A stretch of 7,652 bases of DNA from Candidatus Peregrinibacteria bacterium (lineage in GTDB: Bacteria > Patescibacteriota > Gracilibacteria > Peribacterales > Peribacteraceae), in assembly GCA_016866815.1 (NCBI GenBank), contig VGKZ01000052.1:1-7652 (forward strand), in the 5' to 3' direction. The notes under the pieces are model-generated. The model was not told the origin of the DNA. It saw only the letters and a list, made by a program, of their open reading frames with translations, and ran no database searches. Each line of letters starts with the position of its first letter. Positions within the stretch are counted from its first letter, which is position 1. This document shows, piece after piece, positions 1 through 7,086 of the stretch. Both the position numbers and the translations under genes were made by a program.

Positions 1-2
1 GA

Positions 3-185
3 CCGGGGAGCATGCGATTGGCGACGGGATCTGCTGATATGTCGCGGCTCGAGCCACTACTGGAAGATATCCTTCCTAACGGAAAGAGCACAATCCTGCC
101 ACTCATCGGCAACATCCACTGGAGCATAGAGCGTTCCGGACCCGTGACACACGCCACTCTCTCGGAGAAACCGGAACAGAATTAA
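3..185 (+). CDS. C-terminal end of an unidentified protein (partial, cut by window start)
   Basis: An open frame runs from the window edge to a TAA at 183-185 and gives about 60 residues, ending in the residues EKPEQN. The other two plus-strand frames close earlier (one by about base 38, one by about base 140), so this is the only frame that could be the tail of a gene entering from the left. The visible part holds a short hydrophobic patch (TILPLIGNIHW) followed by a polar tail. It has no multi-helix membrane segment, so it does not look like the C-terminus of SecD, the usual upstream partner of secF. I do not recognise the family. The frame is the same as that of secF, with one stop codon and 66 bases between them. 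It could also be non-coding sequence that happens to be open. Confidence 0.45.
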   Translation, partial: PGSMRLATGSADMSRLEPLLEDILPNGKSTILPLIGNIHWSIERSGPVTHATLSEKPEQN

Positions 186-251
186 ACGCCACTGCACTGG
201 ATTCCCCCCTCCGAACCCGCTACCCTCACCACCCGTTCCCCCACACTCTCA

Positions 252-1154
252 GTGACATTCACCAAAGCAGCCAAATTCTCGTTCTCCGTCTCGATCGCTC
301 TGATGATCGCGAGTGCCACATTACTCGTCGTCCCGGGACCGAAATTGAGCATCGAATTCACTGGCGGATCTCTCATGGAGGTCAGACTTCCGGAAGGGAA
401 AACCAAAGAGGATTTGCAGGGGGCGCTTGCAACGCTCGTTCTGCCGGGCGACAAGGAGCTGGGGAATGTCACACTGTCGGTCACCCAGAAGGATCACATC
501 TTCGTGCGCATGCGCGATCTCAGCAACGAGGAACACCTCACGCTCGGAGAACACCTGAGGAACACGATCGGCCGCGTTGAGGAATTCCAATTCACGACGA
601 TCGGACCGACCGTTGGGGAAACTCTCAAATACCGCGCTATGTGGGCACTCCTCATTGCATGGATCGCCATCATTCTCTACATCGCGCTCGCCTTCAGAAA
701 AGTCCCCAAAGGACTGAGCCCGTGGACATTCGGCCTTGCGGCAGTGCTCGCGCTGGTCCATGACATCCTCCTCATCATGGGTCTCTTCGTGATCCTTGCG
801 CAGATGACGAACTTCGAAATGGATATGCTCTTCGTTTCCGCTCTGCTCTCGATCATGGGCTATTCCGTGAACGACACGATCGTGATTTTCGACCGCATCC
901 GCGGAAACCTGCAGGAGCACGGACGTCGGGAGAACCTGGAGACGATCGTCGAACGCAGCATCCGCGAGACGCTCAGCCGAACGTTGAACACCGGTATCGG
1001 CGCGCTCATCATGCTCTTCGCCCTCTTCTTCTTCGGCGCCGAAAGCATCCGGTGGTTCATCCTCACGCTCATCGTCGGAACGGTCGTCGGTACGTACTCT
1101 TCCTTCTTCGTCGCCACACCGCTCCTCATGCTGTGGCAGAAAAAGGACCGCTGA
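252..1154 (+). CDS. secF: Protein translocase subunit SecF
   Basis: SecF works with SecD in the inner membrane, using the proton gradient to help pull proteins through the SecYEG channel. The product is 300 residues, normal for SecF, with the usual plan: TM1 at about 10-28, a periplasmic domain at about 30-128, then five membrane helices at about 129-148, 158-182, 190-214, 243-262 and 267-295. Family motifs are clear: EFTGG at 35-39 after TM1, VHD at 169-171, SVNDTIVIFDRIR at 205-217, SRTLNT at 242-247, and GTYSSFFVATPLL at 280-292. The GTG at 252 is chosen because it places TM1 correctly at the N-terminus and no ATG or GTG lies between it and the in-frame stop at 183. No Shine-Dalgarno sequence precedes it. 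SecD is not seen in the window: the partial upstream frame does not resemble it, so secD may lie further away. Identification is secure; the start is moderately sure. Confidence 0.96.
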   Translation: MTFTKAAKFSFSVSIALMIASATLLVVPGPKLSIEFTGGSLMEVRLPEGKTKEDLQGALATLVLPGDKELGNVTLSVTQKDHIFVRMRDLSNEEHLTLGEHLRNTIGRVEEFQFTTIGPTVGETLKYRAMWALLIAWIAIILYIALAFRKVPKGLSPWTFGLAAVLALVHDILLIMGLFVILAQMTNFEMDMLFVSALLSIMGYSVNDTIVIFDRIRGNLQEHGRRENLETIVERSIRETLSRTLNTGIGALIMLFALFFFGAESIRWFILTLIVGTVVGTYSSFFVATPLLMLWQKKDR

Positions 1155-1169
1155 AGACGCTAAGCGTCC
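1140..1169 (-). terminator. Probable intrinsic terminator of hss
   Basis: Read on the minus strand, GGAC then GCT (1169-1163) can pair with AGC (1152-1150) and GTCC (1148-1145), with one bulged G and a 10-base loop. Five T residues follow at 1144-1140. This matches a rho-independent terminator. It overlaps the last codons of hss and the end of the convergent secF gene. On the plus strand the same stem has no T-run after it, so it should act only on hss transcription. The stem is short, so confidence is moderate. Confidence 0.45.
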
Positions 1170-2596
1170 CAGAGAGAATCGCGTGACGGATCGGTGAGGA
1201 GACGTGTGAATTGCCATGCGTCCTCTGCGGTTACCGCATCGGGCGACCAGTCGAGCGCCTTGGAGGGCATGAGGCCGAGGTACGGCGCGGCATGGGCGAG
1301 GATCTCTTTGTAGGGTAAAGCCTCCGGGACCAGCACTCCCTCTTCGGGGTGCCGGATCATGAAGACCACGGCAGCAAGGACCGAGGCCGCCACCTGCAGC
1401 GTCGTGGCGTTCTGGTGAGGCACCAGTCGCCGTGCCTCTTCGATATCGAGGATGGTTCCGGTCCACCAGGCACCGAACGGCCCGAGGAGGAGCACCCCTA
1501 GTTCGTCGCGGCCGGACACGATGTCATCTCCCATAATGCGCCAGGACTCCGGTTCTTTGTACCCGTTTTCTCTGAGGTGCCGGAGAGAGCGGCGAGCGGC
1601 GGGGCACGGGCAGTAGGCATAGTGCACCGTGGGCCTGTACACGGGAATGCCCGTGGCATCGCGCACAGTCAGGTAGTCGGAAATAGTGAAGGCTTCGCCG
1701 TGCCGGACCACCATGCCGGTGATCTCGCCGCTGGGCACGCGCGTGCGAACGAAGGTGTCTATGCCGCAGGACTTGAGGCATATCTGGTTCTTCGGCCCAG
1801 TTGCGTGCTCGCAAGCACCAGGAGGCATGCCCCTCTCATGGGTACCCCAGCCCATCTCAGCCGGCGCGATCCCCTCCTCATAGAGTCCTTGGACACTCCA
1901 GGTATTCAAAAAGACGGCAGGATCATCGGGGAGCGTTGTCTCTTGTGTGTCGATTTCACTGATGTGAATGGTCTGAACCTGCAGCAGTTTTGCCAACTCC
2001 GGAAAGTTCTCGCGGTCGAGGGCATCCCGCAGCGGGCGGCCATGGTCATCGGGATCCAGAGCGATGTGGGAAACGGCGATGTCCCGGAGCGCCGTCTTCA
2101 TGAAGTGGGAAACGAGTCCGGGGTTCGCGCCGTGCTCCAGTACGGCCGTGGGACCCTTGTGTTTCCAGCTTGCCGCAAGAGCGCGAATGGCCATGTGCCG
2201 GGGATAGAGCGTGCGCTCGGTGGGGTGCTTTTCCGTCTTTCCTTCGTACGGGTTCCAGAGCTCCACGCTTGTATTTATGTACAGCACGCCGTGCTCGTGG
2301 CACCACTGAAGCATGTCGGTGCAGGCGATGTTCCATGCGAGATCGATGATGATATCTCCGCGGGAAACGAGCCCGGAAAGCTGCGAAGCGTACGTCTCAC
2401 GTTCGAGCCGTTCACGGAGAAACACGCACCCCTGTGCAATGTAGGGAGCGACTGCGTCCGTGCAGTCGGCCATATCCATCACAGTGATCCGCGACGGACG
2501 GACATCAAGATGCCGCAGTACGAGCGGCAGCGTGCAGCGCGCTACTCCCCCGAACCCAAGGAAGAGAATACGTCCCGGAAATGGCAACGAGTGCAT
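1160..2596 (-). CDS. hss: Homospermidine synthase
   Basis: Homospermidine synthase (EC 2.5.1.44) makes sym-homospermidine from putrescine, or from spermidine plus putrescine, using NAD+ as a bound redox cofactor. The product resembles the bacterial enzyme known from Blastochloris viridis along its whole length. Numbered from the ATG at 2596 (478 residues, close to the usual 480), it has a Rossmann dinucleotide-binding loop GFGGVA at 14-19, the block LEHGANPGLVSHF at 153-165, the family signature from NTWSVQG at 231 to GWGTHE at 254, YRPTVHYAY at 320-328, DELGVLLLG at 364-372 and PHQNATTLQVAASVL at 393-407. The frame is open up to a TTG at 2659, but the extra 21 residues are basic and do not fit the family, so ATG 2596 is preferred. 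There is no clear Shine-Dalgarno site. It faces secF tail to tail and is divergent from tig, so it is probably transcribed alone. A general saccharopine dehydrogenase-like annotation would be less specific. Confidence 0.93.
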   Translation of the reverse strand: MHSLPFPGRILFLGFGGVARCTLPLVLRHLDVRPSRITVMDMADCTDAVAPYIAQGCVFLRERLERETYASQLSGLVSRGDIIIDLAWNIACTDMLQWCHEHGVLYINTSVELWNPYEGKTEKHPTERTLYPRHMAIRALAASWKHKGPTAVLEHGANPGLVSHFMKTALRDIAVSHIALDPDDHGRPLRDALDRENFPELAKLLQVQTIHISEIDTQETTLPDDPAVFLNTWSVQGLYEEGIAPAEMGWGTHERGMPPGACEHATGPKNQICLKSCGIDTFVRTRVPSGEITGMVVRHGEAFTISDYLTVRDATGIPVYRPTVHYAYCPCPAARRSLRHLRENGYKEPESWRIMGDDIVSGRDELGVLLLGPFGAWWTGTILDIEEARRLVPHQNATTLQVAASVLAAVVFMIRHPEEGVLVPEALPYKEILAHAAPYLGLMPSKALDWSPDAVTAEDAWQFTRLLTDPSRDSLWDA

Positions 2597-2715
2597 GATG
2601 CGTACAAAAGTTTTAGGAAAACGAGGACGCACTGTAGTCAAAGTTTTTGCCTGACGCAAGCCGAAATTTTTTAGGGGGGACTTTGGATCCGGAAAAAATC
2701 ACTTGGATGACACGG

Positions 2716-2757
2716 TGCGAAAATTCGCATTGACTCCAAAACATCACAAAGTTCGCA
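2716..2757. promoter_or_regulatory. Palindrome plus repeated half-site in the hss/tig divergent region
   Basis: TGCGAA (2716-2721) and TTCGCA (2724-2729) form a perfect inverted repeat around AA. A second copy of the half-site, TTCGCA, follows at 2752-2757. The first palindrome directly abuts TTGACT (2730-2735), a good match to a -35 box reading toward tig, and the second half-site falls where the -10 box would be. No good -10 sequence is visible at normal spacing, so the promoter is not proven. The layout is compatible with an operator for tig, for hss or for both. It does not match the CIRCE or Gram-positive LexA consensus. Confidence 0.3.
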
Positions 2758-2817
2758 CAAAAGAAAAACCGCGTTTTTTTGCGATCTACGGAAAGCGCTG
2801 GCAGGATGGTCGGGACT

Positions 2818-4092
2818 ATGACCAAATCATCCTCCATCAAGCGGCTTAAAGCCGGACGCATCGAATGCATCGTCACCTTCGCAAAAGAGGACGTGGAATC
2901 CGCCGAGCGTAAAGCGCTGGAAACACTCTCGCAGAACATCCAGGTTGCAGGCTTCCGCAAGGGCAAAGTCCCGGCGAACATGGTCCGGGAGAAGATCAAC
3001 CCCGAACATCTGCTCGAGGAAACGATCCACGAACTCCTGCCAAACGCCTTCGCATCGCTGACGAAGGAACACGATATCAAGCCGATCGTCCGACCCCGCG
3101 TCTCTGCGGAAAGCCGTGATCCACTCACGGTGAAAATCACCTTCGTCGAAAAGCCGGAAGTGACAGTGAAGGCGAAGAAAATCAAGGTGGAGAAACGCGA
3201 GAAAACCGTCGATGAGAAAGATGTGGAGAAGATGATCGACTACATCCTCGAGAAGCATAAGGAAACGCAGGCCGTCGACCGTCCCGCGCAGGAAGGCGAC
3301 CGCATCACGATGGATTTCCACGGTGAGATGGATGGCAAGGAGGTCGAAGGGACGCGCACCAAGGGGCATCAAGTGGAAATCGGGAGCAAGACGCTGATTC
3401 CCGGATTCGAGGAGAACCTGAAGGAACTGAAGAAGGGTGACAGCAAGAGCTTTACCGTGACCTTTCCCGAGAAGTACCATGCGGAGCAATTGCAGGGTAA
3501 ACCCGTGACGTTCCATGTTGCCGTGACGGAGGTGGAATCCGTGAAGCGCCCGGAACTCACCGATGCATTCGTACAGAAGGAGTTACGTGCGGAAAATGCG
3601 GCAGCGTTGCGCGCACAGATCCGCGAGACCATGAAGGCGGAGGAGGAACAGATCGAGCGCGGTCGCCGCGAACGGGCACTCTTCGACGCCATCGCCGATG
3701 CAACGAACGTGGACATCGCCCCGGAACTCCTCGATGAAGAAGTGAAGAGTATGGTTGAAGAATTCGCCAAGCAGCTGGAACGACAGGGGTTGTCGCTGGA
3801 CCAATACCTCACGCACGCAAAACTCACTCCGGAGACATTCATCGAAGACATGAAGCGTCAGTCTGAAAAGCGCATGAAGACCCGCCTCGGCGTCGAGAGT
3901 CTGGTTCTCTCGGAGAAGATCGAAGTCACTCCGGAGCAGACGGAGGCTGCGATCCGCGGCATCGCCGACAGGGCACCGGAAGCCGACAGATTGCAGATTT
4001 TCTCTGCATACGCCGAAGGATCGAATGCACGGGAACAGCTCATTTGGCAGCAAAAAGTGGAAGAGTTGATTGCAAGGCTCCTCAAGGAGTAG
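2818..4092 (+). CDS. tig: Trigger factor, ribosome-associated chaperone and prolyl isomerase
   Basis: Trigger factor binds the ribosome exit tunnel near protein L23 and shields nascent chains; it also has an FKBP-type prolyl isomerase domain. Numbered from the ATG at 2818 (424 residues, typical length), the ribosome-binding domain covers about 1-110 and carries the signature GFRKGK at 45-50. The isomerase domain runs from about EGDRITMDF (159-167) through IPGFE (194-198) to HVAVTEVE (233-240). A long, charged, helical C-terminal chaperone domain follows to the end. The frame is open to a TTG at 2779, with another ATG at 2806, but family N-termini are short and 2818 fits best. An AGGA lies 11 bases before it, which is a weak ribosome site. 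The gene is divergent from hss and followed after 10 bases by the EAL-like gene, so the two are probably co-transcribed. In many bacteria tig is followed by clpP/clpX; that is not the case here. Confidence 0.96.
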   Translation: MTKSSSIKRLKAGRIECIVTFAKEDVESAERKALETLSQNIQVAGFRKGKVPANMVREKINPEHLLEETIHELLPNAFASLTKEHDIKPIVRPRVSAESRDPLTVKITFVEKPEVTVKAKKIKVEKREKTVDEKDVEKMIDYILEKHKETQAVDRPAQEGDRITMDFHGEMDGKEVEGTRTKGHQVEIGSKTLIPGFEENLKELKKGDSKSFTVTFPEKYHAEQLQGKPVTFHVAVTEVESVKRPELTDAFVQKELRAENAAALRAQIRETMKAEEEQIERGRRERALFDAIADATNVDIAPELLDEEVKSMVEEFAKQLERQGLSLDQYLTHAKLTPETFIEDMKRQSEKRMKTRLGVESLVLSEKIEVTPEQTEAAIRGIADRAPEADRLQIFSAYAEGSNAREQLIWQQKVEELIARLLKE

Positions 4093-4102
4093 GCTAATTG
4101 CA

Positions 4103-5050
4103 ATGCGTAGGGTTTCAGTGTCTGGTGGTACTTCGATGTTTGGACACGACGAATCCACAGAACAAATACGAACGGCATTTGAAGAGGCATTCCCGGAACT
4201 CCCGGCGGACCAGGCACGTGCTCTGGTGAACCATGTTTCCACGGAACCGGGTGAGGATATGAGCACGGCAGAATTCCTGCGGTGCATGACAGAGGAGCGC
4301 TTATACCCTGTATTTCAGGGATTCCGTGATGTCGAAACGAAACAGCTCTGGGGCGGAGAGATGCTTGCACGCATCCTCTCGGAAGACGGAACTCTGACAT
4401 GTGCCGAACGCTTCAAGAAAGCTGCGAGTCAGACGCACATGTGGCCGGAGATTTCCCGGCGCACCATGGAGTCGGGGATGCATGTGGCATCCTGTATGCC
4501 CGAGAACGTCGCCGTCTCGTTCAACGTCGGAGGCGAGCTTCTCGATCAGGCGCATTTCGCCGATGAACTCCAGGCAATGCGCAAAATCCATGGAGCAACA
4601 GACCGCAGGATCTGCCTGGAAGCTGTAGAAGATATGACTACATTGCTTAAAAACGGCCGCTCCGCGACACTCCGGAGATGCTCCGCGAACAACGTGCAAT
4701 TTCTGGCGGATGATGTCGGTCAGAAGCGGCACGACAGAGGCATGGCGCAGACACCGGAAGGAGCAGACTCCGCTCAGAATGCGGACAAGCTGCTCGAACA
4801 GCTCACCATGATCGTCGGTGTGTACGGTATCAAGCTCTGCGGCGCGGTCACCGACACCGCCAGTAAGGTCGGTGGCCGTATCCGCCGTTGCATCGAGCAG
4901 GGCAAGCGTCTCGGCGTATCACGTTTCATCGCGGAAGGAAGTGAACGCTATCCCATCAATAACCAGATCTTCCTGGGGCTGCAGCGTCTGCAGGGCGAAT
5001 ACGGCGAACGGATAGAACTCTCGGTTCAGGGACCGGTGTTCCGCGTATAA
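4103..5050 (+). CDS. Divergent EAL-fold protein, probably not an active phosphodiesterase
   Basis: EAL domains bind and usually hydrolyse cyclic-di-GMP with two metal ions. Numbered from the ATG at 4103 (315 residues), residues 1-60 are an acidic region I do not recognise, and the EAL-like domain spans about 62-285. Recognisable pieces in order are GGEMLAR at 84-90 (EML in place of EAL, keeping the glutamate), SFNVGG at 139-144 (conserved Asn141), CLEAVED at 171-177 (Glu173) and ADDVGQ at 202-207 (Asp203 and Asp204). After this the usual loop and the strand holding the catalytic lysine cannot be found, and the helper glutamate motif near the end is replaced by GAVTDT. A polar stretch at about 208-228 takes its place. 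Activity is therefore doubtful; a binding or scaffolding role is possible. AAGGAG lies in the last tig codons, 13 bases before the ATG. An alternative start is ATG 4136 (304 residues). No membrane or GGDEF domain is seen. Confidence 0.75.
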   Translation: MRRVSVSGGTSMFGHDESTEQIRTAFEEAFPELPADQARALVNHVSTEPGEDMSTAEFLRCMTEERLYPVFQGFRDVETKQLWGGEMLARILSEDGTLTCAERFKKAASQTHMWPEISRRTMESGMHVASCMPENVAVSFNVGGELLDQAHFADELQAMRKIHGATDRRICLEAVEDMTTLLKNGRSATLRRCSANNVQFLADDVGQKRHDRGMAQTPEGADSAQNADKLLEQLTMIVGVYGIKLCGAVTDTASKVGGRIRRCIEQGKRLGVSRFIAEGSERYPINNQIFLGLQRLQGEYGERIELSVQGPVFRV

Positions 5051-5051
5051 C

Positions 5052-6953
5052 TTAACGCCACCACACGCCCACCCGCCTCTCGGGATTGGTATTGTTAAAC
5101 ATGCGGCAGGCGCTGCGATGGACCATGACGGCGCCGGCACGGCTGATGTTCCCGACGATCGATTCCCGGGGCCATTCCTTGGGATTGCAGCACCGGGCGA
5201 ACTTCACCGGCATAGCAAGATTACCCTCGATACCCACAATCTCTTTTTGCGAGGAGATATCCCCCGGCAGACGCAGGTGCAGCTGCACATTCGACGCGGA
5301 AAGACCATGCGCTTTCAGCGCGGCAAGGCGAGGCAATAGCGACCCCGCACGCTCCGAACCCTGACCGATCTTCATGAGGATGTCTTCCCGTTGTTCCATG
5401 GTGAGCGATTCCCCATCGCATACCCGTAGCACGGACAAATCGGTGGTCAGAGGAGCTATCCCCTTCTTCCGCAGTTCTTCGTTCACCAGTTCCCTTCCAC
5501 GGGCGACATAGCGCGGACGCTCCTGCGCATACAGGTACGTCTTCAGTTTGCTGCGTGAGGAACCCATTTTGAGAAGCTGCATCCAATGCGGAGACGGCTT
5601 GGGAACTGCATGCTTCTGGATTTCCACGACATCTCCGTTCTGCAATTCGTAATCGAGCGGAACGATGGAGCCGTTGACGAGCGCCCCGCGGAAAGAAAGT
5701 CCGAGGTCGGTGTGGACCTGGAAAGCAAAGTCGAGCGGAGTGGCACTCTCCGGCAGCTCGACGATATCGCCGCGCGGCGTGAGGACGAAAATATGATCCG
5801 CAAAGGACTGTTCGGTCATGCCTTCCCCAACGGACTCCTGACCTACGAGCATGGCCTGCAACTGTACCGACTCCAGCGCACGCCGGGTCGCGCCGTGTTC
5901 CTTGTAACTCCAGTGGGCGGCGATACCGAACTGTGCTCCGCGGTGCATTGCGGTGGTACGCACCTGCACCTCCACGAACATCCCCGCGGGAACGCCCTTC
6001 ACTGCAGCGAGCGTAGTGTGCAGACTCTGGTATCCGTTCGGTTTCGGGAAGGCGATGTAGTCCTTGAAGCGGTTGTCCATGGGTCGACCCACCTGGTGCA
6101 GGACACCGAGAACGCGGTAGCAGTCCTCGTTGCTATCGACGATGACCCGAAGAGCGAAGAGATCATGGATGTCCCGGACGCTCGTCAGGGATTTCTTCCT
6201 CATTTTCTGGAACACGCTGTACATCTGCTTCTCGCGGGCTTCCACACGAGCGGTGATCCCCTGCTCCGCCAGAAACCTCTGCAGCATGGATGCGACGTCT
6301 TCCAGAAAATCGGGATGTTCACCGTGCACGAGCGCCAATTGCTCACTGATACGCTCAGCATCGCTGGGGTACACCACGGGAAATGCTCTGCTCTCCAGCT
6401 CATGCTTCAGGGAGTAAATACCCAGGCGTGCGGCGACAGATGCAAAGAGTTGGAGGACATCCTGGCACAGACGTCTGGAACGTTCCGCATTCATGCGACC
6501 GACGAACCGGAGGCAATGGCAACGATCGCTGAGACAGACGAGCACAACGCGGATATCATCGGAAACGCTCAGGAGCATGAGTCGCAAATCATCGATGGAA
6601 CGCCTGCGTCCTTCGAGTGTGACGTGCGACAGCAGGTGGATACCGCTGACGAGAGCGCGCACCTTGGAACCGAAACGCTGCTCGAGCTCCAAGAGCGACA
6701 TGCTCTTGTGTTCCAGAATATGATGGAGCAGACAGGCAATCACCGTGTCTTCATCCGGCTCGAACGGCACGAGAACATCGAGCACTCCGAACGCATGGTC
6801 GAGAAGGGTTTCGCCCGTCCAGTACACCGTCTCTCCATAGGCAGCCTGCGCTACCGCGAGCGCATCGCTCACGCGTCCGGCATCGAAACCGGAAGTGAGT
6901 TTTGAGAGCTTCTCCGGAAGGTACGCCGTCGTATCGCGGACCTGCAACGCCAT
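5052..6953 (-). CDS. rel: RelA/SpoT-family (p)ppGpp synthetase, hydrolase site degenerate, ACT domain absent
   Basis: Long RSH enzymes make and degrade the alarmone (p)ppGpp in response to starvation. The 633-residue product has an HD hydrolase-type domain at about 25-190, a synthetase domain at about 210-350, a TGS domain at 387-447, a helical region, and a zinc-finger-like segment with Cys588, Cys589, His612 and Cys616. The synthetase looks intact: Arg240, Lys242, Ser246, Lys250, Asp264, the KDYIAFPKPNGYQSLHTT block at 297-314, and EVQVRT at 328-333. In the hydrolase domain His53, His77, Glu81 and Asp143 remain, but the HD aspartate is His78, the catalytic ED aspartate is His82, and the usual Arg44 is Tyr44, so hydrolysis is probably lost. 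The protein stops where the C-terminal ACT/RRM domain would begin; full-length relatives have about 730 residues. ATG 6953 has no Shine-Dalgarno site. The gene ends one base from the stop of the convergent EAL-like gene. Confidence 0.93.
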   Translation of the reverse strand: MALQVRDTTAYLPEKLSKLTSGFDAGRVSDALAVAQAAYGETVYWTGETLLDHAFGVLDVLVPFEPDEDTVIACLLHHILEHKSMSLLELEQRFGSKVRALVSGIHLLSHVTLEGRRRSIDDLRLMLLSVSDDIRVVLVCLSDRCHCLRFVGRMNAERSRRLCQDVLQLFASVAARLGIYSLKHELESRAFPVVYPSDAERISEQLALVHGEHPDFLEDVASMLQRFLAEQGITARVEAREKQMYSVFQKMRKKSLTSVRDIHDLFALRVIVDSNEDCYRVLGVLHQVGRPMDNRFKDYIAFPKPNGYQSLHTTLAAVKGVPAGMFVEVQVRTTAMHRGAQFGIAAHWSYKEHGATRRALESVQLQAMLVGQESVGEGMTEQSFADHIFVLTPRGDIVELPESATPLDFAFQVHTDLGLSFRGALVNGSIVPLDYELQNGDVVEIQKHAVPKPSPHWMQLLKMGSSRSKLKTYLYAQERPRYVARGRELVNEELRKKGIAPLTTDLSVLRVCDGESLTMEQREDILMKIGQGSERAGSLLPRLAALKAHGLSASNVQLHLRLPGDISSQKEIVGIEGNLAMPVKFARCCNPKEWPRESIVGNISRAGAVMVHRSACRMFNNTNPERRVGVWWR

Positions 6954-6961
6954 GGGACAGC

Positions 6962-6967
6962 AGTATA
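6962..6967 (-). promoter_or_regulatory. Possible -10 box for rel (leaderless start)
   Basis: TATACT on the minus strand matches the TATAAT consensus at five of six positions and ends 8 bases before the rel ATG. Transcription starting about 7 bases after it would begin at or next to the start codon, giving a leaderless mRNA, which agrees with the lack of a Shine-Dalgarno site. No good -35 box is present at 17-18 bases, so the call is weak. Confidence 0.3.
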
Positions 6968-7086
6968 AGGGAGTAGAAGGTGCAGAGGTAGCAAAAGATG
7001 CAGATGTTTTCCGGCATGCTGCAGGTGTTCCCTGCGGAATGACACGTCCATACCGGCTTTTACCGTTCCAGCATCAGTGTCACCCT

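Noticed and set aside
321..1466. A 381-codon minus-strand open frame across secF and the end of hss
   Set aside because: It is extremely Arg/Asp/Glu-rich low-complexity sequence crossing two real genes, so it is a shadow.
2597..2659. N-terminal extension of hss to TTG 2659
   Set aside because: The extra 21 residues have no counterpart in the family, and the ATG at 2596 gives the expected length and distance to the Rossmann loop.
1577..2674. A 365-codon plus-strand open frame opposite hss
   Set aside because: It is antisense to hss, whose protein matches its family from end to end; no domain or ribosome site supports the opposite frame.
2764..2780. AAAAAC-CGC-GTTTTT hairpin with a T-run before tig, as a terminator or attenuator
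   Set aside because: The stem is almost all A-T pairs with a 3-base loop and would be very unstable; it is more likely AT-rich promoter DNA.
5586..6905. A 439-codon plus-strand open frame opposite rel
   Set aside because: It lies wholly antisense to a clearly conserved gene, is rich in His, Glu and Arg with no recognisable domain, and is the expected mirror frame in GC-rich coding DNA.
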